DNA from: Spirochaetales bacterium
GTDB lineage: Bacteria; Spirochaetota; Spirochaetia; JAFGXN01
Assembly: GCA_016936615.1 (NCBI GenBank)
Contig: JAFGXN010000048.1
Span: 1-41,893 of the forward strand
DNA: 41,893 bases
Reading direction: 5' to 3'
Made by a program: the position numbers and the translations under genes. Shown here in pieces: positions 17,069-25,864 of the stretch. Within the stretch, counting starts at the first letter, position 1. Each line of letters starts with the position of its first letter. The notes below the pieces were generated by a model. It did not search any database and was not told where the DNA came from. It was given only the letters and a program-made list of their open reading frames with translations.

Positions 17069-19071
17069 GACAAATAAATCCTCTGCTCAACAAATAATTC
17101 AACCAAATCCATATCAAGCACACCACGCTCAGCTTCGGACTTTAGAATATCCAGAACCCGCTCAATCGGCAAGGCTTTTTTATACGGTCTATCACTCGCT
17201 GACAAAGCATCAAAGACATCTGCAATCGAAATAATCCGAGATTGAATCAAAGTGCTCTCTCGTCCCGCAAGATGATCAGGATAACCAGTACCATCAATCT
17301 TCTCATGATGCCGCAGCGCAATCTCAGGAATCCGCCGATATTCAGGCGGCCAAGGAATCCCACTTACAAAATTATAAGTATGCATGACATGGCTCTCAAT
17401 CTCCTGTCGCTCAATTGGATTCAAACTGCCTCGCTTAATCGACAAATTCATCCTATCGACATCAGTCAAAATCTCCATCTCATAGCCATCCACACCCACA
17501 CAATTAAACTCATCAATCTCACGAATAATCTGGGCCAAATCCCCTTCGGGATCATCACTGACAACAGAAGGCTCATTCAGAAGAACAATCTTCTCCTTAA
17601 TGCTCTTGATCTTCTCCAACTTATCATGGAAACTCTGAACACATGATTCGTCACAGCAAATCGCCGAACCTTCGCCACCAGAAAGAGAAGAGGCAGCAAG
17701 CTTTTTCTCCTCTTCCAGCGCACACAGCTCAACAAAGCGATATAAATAATCAAGCCGCAGAATCAAATTTTCAAAATCCTTAGGAAAAAGCTTTTTCTCC
17801 TTCTGAAAAATACTATTATCAATATAAACCTTTCCAAAATCGTGCAACAACGCAGCATACTCAAGCTCGCGCAACTCAGTATCGTTAAATGAAAAAGAAG
17901 CAAGATACCCGACACCGACGCCATTAACCGCGCGAGCCATACGAACAGATATCTCTGCCACGCGGAAAGAATGACCTGACGTCGCTGGATCTCTCGACTC
18001 AATCGCAGTAACAGAAGCCTTAACAAACTCCTCGAACTGCGACCTAATCTGCTGAATCAAATTATTATTTTCAATTGCTACCGCAGCCTGGCCAGCGACC
18101 GCCTCGAGCAAATTCCCATACCGAGGATCAAACGGCAACACAAACCGATCAAAATCCTCTTTTTCCACAAGCCTTATCGAAAAAGCCTCATTCCCAACAT
18201 TTATCTTATTCGAAGAGTCCTCTTTGCAGTTTATTAGCTGAATGACACCAATAACCTCATCAACATGGTTACGCATCGGCACAACCAGCATCGACCTCGT
18301 AAAATAATTATTTTCAATATCGAATTTAGGATTATGCTTAAAGTCATAATCAGGATTTTCCGCCAATTTATAGACATCAGGAATATTCAGAACCTCACCA
18401 GTCACCGCAACATAGCCAGCAATAGACCGCTTATTCATCTCCATCACAAACTCAGTCAACTTCATATCTCGGGAAAAAGTGTGTGAAGTCTTAAACCTTA
18501 ATTGCTTCCCACCACGTCCATTATCCTCGATAAGATAAATACTTCCAGCATCAGCGCCAGTAATCTTTTTACTCAAAGAGAGAATCAACTCAAGTAACTT
18601 CCGCTGATCCTTCTGACTAGACAACGACTTACCAATATTTATCAAGTCCTCCTGATCTAGCCGCAAATCAACAAGCGAATTCAGATAATCCCTCTGCTTA
18701 TCCATCGAAATCTTTACTGCATTTAGAGTTATCTCAGCTTTTTTTATTAGAAAAAAAGCCTCATCCTCAGAGATAGAAGAGCCTCTAACCTCCGAAATAT
18801 AAGGAAGAATCTCCTCATCAATCTCAGTAAATTCCCCATCAAAGCCTAATACAATCAGCTTAAACAAAATACCATCTTCATGACGATTCAAAAACTCCTC
18901 AAACAAAGAGACCTCATCTGCAACAACAAAAAAAACACCAACACAATCCTGACAGAAGCCAGCTCTTGCTTGATGAACAATATCCTCACAAACAAAAACA
19001 TTTAATTCAGAGAGTTCTTCAAAGATAATAAAATCAGCAGAAGCCTGCGAGACAACAATATTTTTTCCCAT
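17065..19071 (-). CDS. GAF and HD-GYP domain protein (c-di-GMP phosphodiesterase-like)
   Basis: A 668-residue protein from the ATG at 19071 (MGKNIVVSQASAD). The track starts 26 residues earlier at a TTG (19149), but that extension is hydrophobic and lacks a ribosome binding site; neither start has a clear one. Residues 1-130 are a receiver-like or unknown domain. A GAF domain lies near 150-310 (ITGADAGSIYLIEDNG, then SMLVVPMRNHVDEVIGVIQLIN). The HD-GYP domain has GHSFRVAE, LLHDFGK near 407 and HHEKIDGTGYP near 590. About 180 residues separate HD and HHE, against about 60 in RpfG-like proteins, because a helical Cys-containing segment (CCDESC) is inserted. It likely hydrolyses c-di-GMP under control of a GAF ligand. 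Confidence 0.88.
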   Translation of the reverse strand: MGKNIVVSQASADFIIFEELSELNVFVCEDIVHQARAGFCQDCVGVFFVVADEVSLFEEFLNRHEDGILFKLIVLGFDGEFTEIDEEILPYISEVRGSSISEDEAFFLIKKAEITLNAVKISMDKQRDYLNSLVDLRLDQEDLINIGKSLSSQKDQRKLLELILSLSKKITGADAGSIYLIEDNGRGGKQLRFKTSHTFSRDMKLTEFVMEMNKRSIAGYVAVTGEVLNIPDVYKLAENPDYDFKHNPKFDIENNYFTRSMLVVPMRNHVDEVIGVIQLINCKEDSSNKINVGNEAFSIRLVEKEDFDRFVLPFDPRYGNLLEAVAGQAAVAIENNNLIQQIRSQFEEFVKASVTAIESRDPATSGHSFRVAEISVRMARAVNGVGVGYLASFSFNDTELRELEYAALLHDFGKVYIDNSIFQKEKKLFPKDFENLILRLDYLYRFVELCALEEEKKLAASSLSGGEGSAICCDESCVQSFHDKLEKIKSIKEKIVLLNEPSVVSDDPEGDLAQIIREIDEFNCVGVDGYEMEILTDVDRMNLSIKRGSLNPIERQEIESHVMHTYNFVSGIPWPPEYRRIPEIALRHHEKIDGTGYPDHLAGRESTLIQSRIISIADVFDALSASDRPYKKALPIERVLDILKSEAERGVLDMDLVELFVEQRIYLS

Positions 19072-19194
19072 AAGTGTAATAAATTTAACACGAAAGAGGA
19101 AAATTAACAAGAAACAAAGATTTTTTATTACAGAAGAAATGCGAGACAAAGAATTAAAACTAAATTAAAAATCTCATTTTTTACCTATTTAAAT

Positions 19195-19223
19195 TTGTCA
19201 AAGATAAAAAGAGAGTTTATCAT
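19195..19223 (+). promoter_or_regulatory. Sigma70-type promoter of the glycosidase-like lipoprotein gene
   Basis: TTGTCA (19195-19200), a 17-base spacer, TATCAT (19218-19223). AGGGAG follows at 19243-19248 before the ATG at 19253. The divergent HD-GYP gene starts about 120 bases to the left. Confidence 0.65.
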
Positions 19224-19252
19224 AACTAAGTTAAACGTATTAGGGAGAAGAT

Positions 19253-20992
19253 ATGAAAAAGTTTACATTTTTACTTACAACACTACTATTCTTGTTAATC
19301 AGCTGTGACAATAATTTTTTTCTTGAAAAAATCGAAGAAGAGTTCAACGTCTACTTCTCAAAAGCAGACAACCCGCAACTCCAAGCAGATCTACAAGGAA
19401 TCAAAGTTGCAAGCGATGAACAATCAGCAGAAGATGCAAACGAAGGCAAACCAGCCGTGCGTACAGTACATTTTGGCTTCCGAGCGCCAGAGGGAACTGA
19501 TCTCTCAAACCTTAAGCCAACAATCGATGCAGGAAAATTTTGGAAATGCGATGAAGCAGCAGTAGCAACAAATTTTTCACAAGGAAGAGGTAAAACTTTT
19601 TCCTACTACAAAAAGGCAAACCCTGCAAATACAGTTAAAGTAGCTATTTCTGTTATAGAAGATATCCGCACAACTTCCGATGACTCTCAAGTATCTAAAG
19701 GCAATAAATTCTTCATGGAGAAAGGATTCTTCATCTCCTCTTGGATCAGCTCGCCAGGCTGGAATAGCGCAGGAGCCGAATACAATGAAGGAAAAATGAA
19801 AGAATTAGGCTTTTCAGGACCATTATTCTACAATCGAGAAGATGAATACCCTGATCCTTCATCCTCTTTTGATATATATTCAATAGCCTTTGGATTTTCT
19901 TCCCACCCATGGGAACCAGAATACAAGATTCTCTCAGATTGGGAGAAAAACTTTACAAAAAAGCCAGCCATAATCTATGCAGGAGATGAAGTATATTTTA
20001 CAGAAGAGGCAATGCGCTGGGCAGGATATACTTTTTCCCAAATAAAGAAGGAGTATCCCGATTCTATCTGTCACAACAACCAATGGGGTGCACAGTACAG
20101 CTTCGATCAGATGCGCTTCTACAGAGATTTTGCAAAACCAGATATGATAACCTACGATGCCTACTACTTCAACGAAAAATTAAAATATCCCGGTGGAAGT
20201 TGCTACAGAATGTATGACCACCTGAGCGAAGTTAAAATAATAGCAGATGAACCGGAAAAACCACTGCCAATCGGCCACTACGTTCAAGCCTTCAGAACTT
20301 CAGACGGCGTGAATGTCGGTACACAAATAGCGACAGAATCAGAACTCAACGCCTATTACTACTGTGGTCTAACCTACGGCGCAAAATGGTTCACACTATT
20401 CAGATGGCTTCAAAATGATGATAAAGTTGGCGTACTATTTAACTCAGATGGCACAACAACCCAGACTTTTGACATAATAAAAGCGATAACAACCGAACTA
20501 AGAAACCTAGAGCCGCACATGAAACTTCTCCATTGCAAAGAGGTATTCTACAAATCAGGAAGCATTTTCAATATAAAGCCTAAGTTTTTAAAAAAATGGA
20601 CAAGCTCAACAGATAGCTTTATCAAGAAGATTGAAACAGAGAACCTCGGAACAACCAACGAAGGCAGACCTGGTGACATCCTAATCAGCTACTTCGAGCC
20701 ACTCCCGACAGCGGAGACATACGCAACCCTCCTTGATGGGGAGTACATCATGGTATATAATGGGCTACTCTTCGGTTCAGGCACTCCTGTAGATACAGCA
20801 CTACAAGAGGGAACCGGCGCCAACACAAAGCAGAAGATTACCCTGACCATAGACAAGGCAAAAACAGTAAAAAAAGTTTCAAGAACAACCGGGCAAGTCG
20901 AACAATTACAGGGAGCACAAAACCTAACTGGAGATTTCGACTATTCCCTAGAGATTGACGGCGGCAAATCAGAGCTACTTATAATAGAATAA
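19253..20992 (+). CDS. Glycoside hydrolase-like lipoprotein (putative TIM barrel)
   Basis: A 579-residue protein, MKKFTFLLTTLLFLLISC with a lipobox Cys18. Residues about 25-130 form a linker plus a beta domain (HFGFRAPEGTDLSNLKPTI). From about 150 the protein looks like a TIM-barrel glycosidase: FISSWISSPGWN, KKPAIIYAGDEVYFTEEA (candidate acidic residues GDE), PDMITYDAYYFN, PLPIGHYVQAF and GAKWFTLFRW. A C-terminal beta domain (about 480-579) follows. It resembles GH42 or related surface enzymes in layout, but no family can be fixed by eye. Monocistronic between a good promoter and a perfect terminator. Confidence 0.6.
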   Translation: MKKFTFLLTTLLFLLISCDNNFFLEKIEEEFNVYFSKADNPQLQADLQGIKVASDEQSAEDANEGKPAVRTVHFGFRAPEGTDLSNLKPTIDAGKFWKCDEAAVATNFSQGRGKTFSYYKKANPANTVKVAISVIEDIRTTSDDSQVSKGNKFFMEKGFFISSWISSPGWNSAGAEYNEGKMKELGFSGPLFYNREDEYPDPSSSFDIYSIAFGFSSHPWEPEYKILSDWEKNFTKKPAIIYAGDEVYFTEEAMRWAGYTFSQIKKEYPDSICHNNQWGAQYSFDQMRFYRDFAKPDMITYDAYYFNEKLKYPGGSCYRMYDHLSEVKIIADEPEKPLPIGHYVQAFRTSDGVNVGTQIATESELNAYYYCGLTYGAKWFTLFRWLQNDDKVGVLFNSDGTTTQTFDIIKAITTELRNLEPHMKLLHCKEVFYKSGSIFNIKPKFLKKWTSSTDSFIKKIETENLGTTNEGRPGDILISYFEPLPTAETYATLLDGEYIMVYNGLLFGSGTPVDTALQEGTGANTKQKITLTIDKAKTVKKVSRTTGQVEQLQGAQNLTGDFDYSLEIDGGKSELLIIE

Positions 20993-21002
20993 CAACCAAC
21001 CC

Positions 21003-21046
21003 GAAGGTAGTTCAAAGCCTCCAACTAGAACTACCTTCTTTTTTTT
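21003..21046 (+). terminator. Strong rho-independent terminator
   Basis: GAAGGTAGTTC (21003-21013) and GAACTACCTTC (21028-21038) form a perfect 11-bp stem, followed by eight T residues. Confidence 0.95.
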
Positions 21047-21133
21047 GAAGAAAAATAAGAACAATTGACCATACACCTTTTAGCTGATAGAATTATCCTA
21101 TCACAAAAGAACAAAGGCAGAAGAAAAAATACA

Positions 21134-21706
21134 GTGAGCAATTACGATAAATACTATCTGACAGAAGACCTCTTTGGCGCGCCGTACCCGGAACTGATAG
21201 CCTTTTTTGAGAACTACCCCGACAAAGGAACAATCCTGGATTTAGGCTGTGGGCAGGGCCGAGACTCTTTATCTCTTGCAAAAATCGGATACAACGTTGT
21301 CGGAGTAGACTCTTCTAAGACAGGAATTAAGCAAATGCTTGAGAAAGCTGCAATCTCCAACTTAAACATAACAGGTCTGGTCGATGACATCTATAAATTT
21401 GAAATTTCTGAAAACCACGATATCGTTCTCCTAGATTCCATGTTCCACTTTTTAAAAAGAGATAAAGAAAGAGAAACACAATTTATAAAACGAATTTGTA
21501 AAGAATTAAAAACTGAGAGAATCCTTTGCATCTGTTTACAAAATTCAAAGAAAAAAGTAGACATCTTGCGTGAAACACTAGAAGATGCAAACATAAAATT
21601 TGAAATATTAAATGATTCAAGCTTTAACTATAGCTTTATAGACAAAGAATCTAACAGTAAAATAGTAACAAAATATATAATGCTAATAATACGAAAGACA
21701 AGTTAA
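21134..21706 (+). CDS. Class I SAM-dependent methyltransferase
   Basis: A 190-residue protein from a GTG at 21134 (MSNYDKYYLTEDLFGAPYPE). The track starts at a TTG at 21065, which lies just after the terminator and adds an unlikely N-terminus. Motif I is ILDLGCGQGRDSLSLA near 31-46, followed by YNVVGVDSS (acidic ribose-binding strand) and HDIVLLDSMFHF (motif II region). It resembles the TehB/UbiE-like small methyltransferases whose members often begin YDKYY..EDLFG. The substrate is unknown. The ribosome binding site is weak (AGAAG), which keeps the start uncertain. Confidence 0.8.
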   Translation: MSNYDKYYLTEDLFGAPYPELIAFFENYPDKGTILDLGCGQGRDSLSLAKIGYNVVGVDSSKTGIKQMLEKAAISNLNITGLVDDIYKFEISENHDIVLLDSMFHFLKRDKERETQFIKRICKELKTERILCICLQNSKKKVDILRETLEDANIKFEILNDSSFNYSFIDKESNSKIVTKYIMLIIRKTS

Positions 21707-21762
21707 TTAAATGTATCCCGCAGCCCCATTTCTACGGGAAAATCAAGACCCAAAAGCATCTA

Positions 21763-22236
21763 TCAGCCGACATCCTTCACGCATGGAATCACCCGCCCAG
21801 TGTAACTGTCGAAATTTTTTCGCTCCGGAAAATAGTCTCTTTTCAAGAGCTTCGACGAAATCAGAAAATCCGCAGAAGACCTATTCTGCGCGACAGGAAG
21901 ATTATAGACCGACGAAATTCTCAGAAGAGCCTTCACATCAGAATCATGAGGCTGCTGAGTCAACGGATCCCAGAAGAAAATCATCAAATCAATCTTGTCC
22001 TCACAAATCATCGCCCCAATCTGCAAATCTCCACCCAACGGGCCCGACTTCACCGCAAAGACATTATCCACCGCCCGCTTCAACTCAATCTCAAGCCGCT
22101 CTTTCACAAGCCGCCCAGTCGTCCCCGTACAAATCAAATTATGCACAGCAAGGAACTCCGCATTCCACCCCGCCCAATCCATCAAATCCGCCTTGCAATT
22201 GTCATGCGCAATCAACGCAATGTTTTTCATCCTCAT
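21763..22236 (-). CDS. mgsA: Methylglyoxal synthase
   Basis: A 157-residue protein converting dihydroxyacetone phosphate to methylglyoxal and phosphate, the bypass used when sugar phosphates build up. IALIAHDNCK, ICTGTTGRLV, SGPLGGDLQIG (catalytic Asp), DLMIFFWDPL and PHDSDVKALLRI match the E. coli enzyme closely. The length is as expected for the family. AGGAGG lies 5 bases before the first ATG (22236). A palindrome-like AATATT-AAGC-AATATT lies just upstream. Monocistronic on the minus strand. Confidence 0.97.
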   Translation of the reverse strand: MRMKNIALIAHDNCKADLMDWAGWNAEFLAVHNLICTGTTGRLVKERLEIELKRAVDNVFAVKSGPLGGDLQIGAMICEDKIDLMIFFWDPLTQQPHDSDVKALLRISSVYNLPVAQNRSSADFLISSKLLKRDYFPERKNFDSYTGRVIPCVKDVG

Positions 22237-22667
22237 AGAAACCTCCTACCAATATTAAGCAATATTCATGCCAAAAAAAGGGCGAAGCCAAATGTCCATA
22301 CCAGACAAAGAAATACCACCACAAAGCCTTTTCCCATTAAGAAAAAAGATTCGACAATGTACGGAGTCCTACAGAAATGAAAGAGAAAGTCCGAGATAGG
22401 AAAAAAGAACCTGCCTCAAAAAACATATAATACTCAAAGTTTTAATGTTCACAAAGAGTTTTTCCTGGAAGTATATAAATCGAAATAATCATGCCTAAGC
22501 TTTTTTGTATGACAAAATCCAGCCCCACCACCACGGCGTCATCGCAGGCCTTCTGCACCGACTAACCAGTCAGGAGAATTTTCTACCAATTTTTCACAAT
22601 TGGTAGAAACTCTCTCTTTATTAAAATAAATACAGAGATACAATCTCGCACCATTCAAAAAACATAT
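22237..22667. other. Long intergenic region with a GC-rich island and no convincing gene
   Basis: Between mgsA and the AraC promoter. Most is AT-rich. An island at about 22519-22575 is much richer in G and C; on the minus strand its open frames include VQKACDDAVVVGLDF and NSPDWLVGAEGLR, each broken by stops within 40 codons or fewer. They look like coding debris or a structured RNA, but neither can be shown. The island ends in CCAGTCAGG and is followed by a perfect inverted repeat. Confidence 0.4.
22581..22608. repeat. Perfect 11-bp inverted repeat
   Basis: TTCTACCAATT-TTTCAC-AATTGGTAGAA. No T tract follows on either strand, so it is not a standard terminator. It lies 60 bases upstream of the AraC promoter and could be an operator or an RNA hairpin. 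Confidence 0.6.
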
Positions 22668-22696
22668 TTGACTGCCTCCAAAATTACTTGTACTAT
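22668..22696 (+). promoter_or_regulatory. Sigma70-type promoter of the AraC-type gene
   Basis: TTGACT (22668-22673), a 17-base spacer, TACTAT (22691-22696). The predicted leader is about 105 bases before the ATG at 22810, with GGAGG at 22800-22804. Confidence 0.65.
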
Positions 22697-22809
22697 TAGA
22701 GCAGGAAAACTAAAAGACACCCTTGTGACATAAAAATGATATTTAATTGATTTACATACAAACTGACGAAAGAGGGAACACCTGCCATCAAAAATATCTG
22801 GAGGTCAAA

Positions 22810-23682
22810 ATGTCCGAAGCTATAAAAAAATTTAAATTTAAAAAAAAAGATGAATTCGAGTTTGAAATCTTCACTTTAAAATCTTTATTCGATAGGAAAC
22901 TTGATCACCTCCTTTTCAAACCCCACCGTGCGAATTTCTATCATCTCATTCTATTCACAAAAGGAGAAGGGAGACACATAATAGATTTTAAAAAATACAA
23001 TTATCAGACCAAAACATTAATGGCAGTAGCCGAAAACCAGGTGCAACAATTTGAATATAGTAAAGATTCAGATGGCATTGTTATGATTTTTACTAATCAT
23101 TTTTTCTACAAAGACGAATCCGACAAAAGAATATTACAAGCATTTCGAATTTTTGATTATGCCTTGCAATCCCCTCTTATATCACTTAATGAAAATGAAT
23201 TCAAATTCATTTTCGAATTGTTCAATACAATAAATGAAGAATGGAAATTAAAAGAACCAAATTATCTGACCGAGGAAATAATTCGCAGTCTTCTTCGTGT
23301 TATACTTTTAAAAGCAGAAAAATTAAAACAAACTGAAGTCTCTCCTACTTCTTTATCATTGTATAACGACTTCAATCTTTTTAGGGAGCAAGTTGAAAAA
23401 GATTTTTCGAGGACTCGGAATGTAAAAGACTATGCTTTTGAGTTATTAATGAGCACAAAAAAACTAAACAATCTTACACAAAATGTCATTGGAAAAACTG
23501 CTAAGGAATTCATTGACAACAGAGTTATTCTAGAAATAAAACGGTTACTAGCACATACCAACCTCTCAGTTCAAGAAATCTCGTACCAAGTCGGATTTGA
23601 TGAACCTACAAATTTTATAAAATTTTTCAAGAAATATACAGAACTCACTCCAGCTTCCTTCAGAAAGTATGAACAAAAATAA
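22810..23682 (+). CDS. AraC-family transcriptional regulator
   Basis: A 290-residue protein from the ATG at 22810 (MSEAIKKFKFKK), chosen because GGAGG lies 5 bases upstream; the track start is a TTG 21 codons earlier. Residues about 30-120 form a cupin-like sensor domain (FYHLILFTKGEGRHIIDF). The C-terminal about 100 residues hold two helix-turn-helix motifs: DYAFELLMSTKKLNNL, then LSVQEISYQVGFDEPTNFIKFFKKYTE, ending LTPASFRKY, the standard AraC signature. It probably activates the SnoaL-like gene downstream, whose -10 box lacks a -35 partner. The inducer is unknown. Confidence 0.92.
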   Translation: MSEAIKKFKFKKKDEFEFEIFTLKSLFDRKLDHLLFKPHRANFYHLILFTKGEGRHIIDFKKYNYQTKTLMAVAENQVQQFEYSKDSDGIVMIFTNHFFYKDESDKRILQAFRIFDYALQSPLISLNENEFKFIFELFNTINEEWKLKEPNYLTEEIIRSLLRVILLKAEKLKQTEVSPTSLSLYNDFNLFREQVEKDFSRTRNVKDYAFELLMSTKKLNNLTQNVIGKTAKEFIDNRVILEIKRLLAHTNLSVQEISYQVGFDEPTNFIKFFKKYTELTPASFRKYEQK

Positions 23683-23792
23683 AAAAGACTAGTCCTACAT
23701 TCACCATTAATAACCTCTGATCAACCGTTACAGAATATAATTTATGCAATATAGTTTTATTATCAAATTAAATTTTGAAGGAGAATACAATA

Positions 23793-24203
23793 ATGGAAAA
23801 TTCTAAAGAGATCGTAAAAGCATTCTATACAGACTGCTTAACAGTAAATGAGAAGGCAGATCCTGCTACTGTAATGGAAAAAATCTTTGCGAACGACTTT
23901 CAGTCTATTAACGCAAAAGAAACAAAAGACAAAGCTACAATATCAGAACAGATAATGTTTTTCTGGAAACTAATTCCAGATCTAAAGTGGGTTCCAGAAG
24001 AGATACTACAAGATGGAAATAGAATTATTGTCAGATCAACTGCCACAGGTTCACCCAAAGGTAATTTCATGGGAATGATTCTAGATGGATCTAAATCCTT
24101 TAAAATAATGTCAATAGATATCCATACCGTTGAGAATGAACAAATAAAAAAAACCTATCATCAGGAAGAGTGGACAACTGCTATTGCCCAACTAAAAGGT
24201 TAA
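23793..24203 (+). CDS. SnoaL-like (ester cyclase/NTF2-fold) protein
   Basis: A 136-residue protein from the ATG at 23793 with GGAG upstream; the track's TTG at 23775 overlaps that ribosome binding site. The NTF2-like fold is shown by an N-terminal helix pair (EIVKAFYTDCLTVNEKADPA), FIPDLKW-like IPDLKWVPEEIL, VRSTATGSPKGNFMG and a final HQEEWT strand. SnoaL-like proteins include polyketide cyclases and small-molecule hydrolases, so the activity is not fixed. TATAAT is at 23736-23741 with no -35 box at the right distance, consistent with activation by the adjacent AraC protein. Confidence 0.8.
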   Translation: MENSKEIVKAFYTDCLTVNEKADPATVMEKIFANDFQSINAKETKDKATISEQIMFFWKLIPDLKWVPEEILQDGNRIIVRSTATGSPKGNFMGMILDGSKSFKIMSIDIHTVENEQIKKTYHQEEWTTAIAQLKG

Positions 24204-24213
24204 AAAACAAATC

Positions 24214-24255
24214 ATTCCAGGCGAAATCTTCATTCTGTGAAATTAAGCCTGGAAT
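24214..24255. repeat. Inverted repeat after the SnoaL-like gene
   Basis: ATTCCAGGC (24214-24222) and GCCTGGAAT (24247-24255), perfect 9-bp arms with a 24-base spacer. No T tract follows. It could be a processing or Rho-linked 3' hairpin. Nothing else is seen in the 240 bases up to the hydrolase stop. Confidence 0.5.
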
Positions 24256-24443
24256 ATTGCTAAAAACAACCACAGATTGACAAGAATGAATAAACACTGC
24301 TTCTCCCAAAAAAGAAGTAATCAGATGCTTTTATAATACAATTTTCCCAGTTTTTGCAAAAAAAGTATACACCATCAGCTTTGAGAACAAAGCTCATGCA
24401 AAAAGCACTGTTCTTCTCGTCATATCTTTTACAACTATAGAGA

Positions 24444-25232
24444 TCAGCTTATTATCTTCATCAAGATGTTATTAAAACCTTCAGGCTGATCTAGATTTGC
24501 TACATGACCGGCACCATTAATTTCTACAATTGAGACATTGCCAGACTTACTTAAAAATGAAACATTTTTTTTTATTTCCTTGTTAATTCCTTTATCAAAA
24601 GGCGCCTTTATAATGAAGAGAGGAGTTTTCGACTCTTCGATTATTTTTAGATAATCATAATTTCCCAGCATAACATGAGACTCTATAATAGCTTGAGGTT
24701 CTGCCTGAATCATAATCCGCTTCATAGCTTCCTGAACATCTTTTTTCTTTGAAACACTTTTGGAGGCAAAGGCAACATATGATTCAAATCCCATCATTTT
24801 TATCATTGCATTGTCCATGAACCGAATAAAAGAAAGAAAAAATTTTGATAAACGAAGCTTTGGCGTTGTACCAAAAGAGACTAAAGAACGAATAACTGAC
24901 TTGTCCTGCTTTATCACTTCATATCCAACTACACCACCCATTGAACATCCTACCCATATACAGGTGTTTATGTTAAGTTTTTTCAACAATTTTATGGCAA
25001 CATCGCCATATGACTCTAACGAATATGATTCAGGGGGATGTCCAACTGACGAATTACCATGTCCTTGCAAAGAAAATGCCAACACTTGGTATTTTTCTTT
25101 AAAATATATGAGTTGATCTGTCCACTGACCTACTGAGGCACCAAGCCCGTGAGCAAAGACAAGAGTCATATTCTTAGGATTTCCTTCTAAAATGTATTCA
25201 ATTGAATACTGGTCTATTTTTACTATATTCAT
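24444..25232 (-). CDS. Alpha/beta-fold hydrolase
   Basis: A 262-residue protein. FAHGLGASVGQW (oxyanion loop), WVGCSMGGVVGYE (nucleophile elbow, Ser in GCSMGG), KAPFDKG (acid) and NGAGHVANLDQP (catalytic His) give the full order of an alpha/beta hydrolase of the esterase or haloperoxidase type. It is cytoplasmic, with no signal peptide. The substrate is unknown. It starts 10 bases after the TetR gene with GGGAGGG before the ATG, so it is the second gene of a TetR-controlled operon; the TetR effector may be its substrate or a related lipophilic compound (inference). Confidence 0.9.
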   Translation of the reverse strand: MNIVKIDQYSIEYILEGNPKNMTLVFAHGLGASVGQWTDQLIYFKEKYQVLAFSLQGHGNSSVGHPPESYSLESYGDVAIKLLKKLNINTCIWVGCSMGGVVGYEVIKQDKSVIRSLVSFGTTPKLRLSKFFLSFIRFMDNAMIKMMGFESYVAFASKSVSKKKDVQEAMKRIMIQAEPQAIIESHVMLGNYDYLKIIEESKTPLFIIKAPFDKGINKEIKKNVSFLSKSGNVSIVEINGAGHVANLDQPEGFNNILMKIIS

Positions 25233-25242
25233 TTTACCCTCC

Positions 25243-25851
25243 CTATGTGGTTTGATTTTTTTTGATAAAATTAAAATGTTCCTTTAATCCATTAAGGTAT
25301 TTCTCCTTCAATACAGAATTATATTTTTTGTCATAAGATATAAACTCTTCATTATATCCTTTGATAATATAAGTTATGTGTTTTTGAAAAAAAATAATTT
25401 CATCCTTAGTTCCAACCCATTCAATCTTCTTATAAATCCCCTCAAGATAAGAAGAACTAGCCTTAAGAAGTTTTTCTCTTATTCCCCCAAGCTTTGGATT
25501 ATCAAGATCTCTGATCATAACAGAGAAAAACTGATGAAGGACAGGATACTTTATAAGAAAATCAAATTCCTTTCCTGCATAAGAGAGTAAAACATAATCC
25601 CACTGGTTAGAGTCAAGGACTAAATCTTGTAAAAACAAAACCAACTGATCTGTGACCTCATCTACCAAGTATGCATAAAGATCCTCCTTCGTAGAGAAAT
25701 ACTTAAAAAGACTCCCCTTTGCTATACCGAGAGTCTTTACAATTTCATTGGTTGAAGCTCTTTCAAAACCCTTTTCAGCAAATTCCTTCAGAGCAACATC
25801 ACGAAATCTTTGTTTCTTTCCATCCTCAAGATTTTTAAAAACAAGGTTCAT
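25243..25851 (-). CDS. TetR-family transcriptional regulator
   Basis: A 202-residue protein from the ATG at 25851 (MNLVFKNLEDGKKQ), with AAGGAGGAAGA just upstream. The track starts 23 codons earlier, inside the operator. The N-terminal helix-turn-helix is VALKEFAEKGFERASTNEIV then GIAKGSLFKYFSTKEDLYAYLV, the classic TetR pattern. The C-terminal helical domain should bind a ligand. It leads the operon with the hydrolase and very likely represses itself through the palindrome at 25865-25880. Confidence 0.92.
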   Translation of the reverse strand: MNLVFKNLEDGKKQRFRDVALKEFAEKGFERASTNEIVKTLGIAKGSLFKYFSTKEDLYAYLVDEVTDQLVLFLQDLVLDSNQWDYVLLSYAGKEFDFLIKYPVLHQFFSVMIRDLDNPKLGGIREKLLKASSSYLEGIYKKIEWVGTKDEIIFFQKHITYIIKGYNEEFISYDKKYNSVLKEKYLNGLKEHFNFIKKNQTT

Positions 25852-25864
25852 TCTTCCTCCTTTA

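Noticed and set aside
21711-22380. Plus-strand ORFs opposite mgsA
   Set aside because: mgsA is unmistakable on the minus strand; the + frames are Pro/Ser/Gln-rich shadows.
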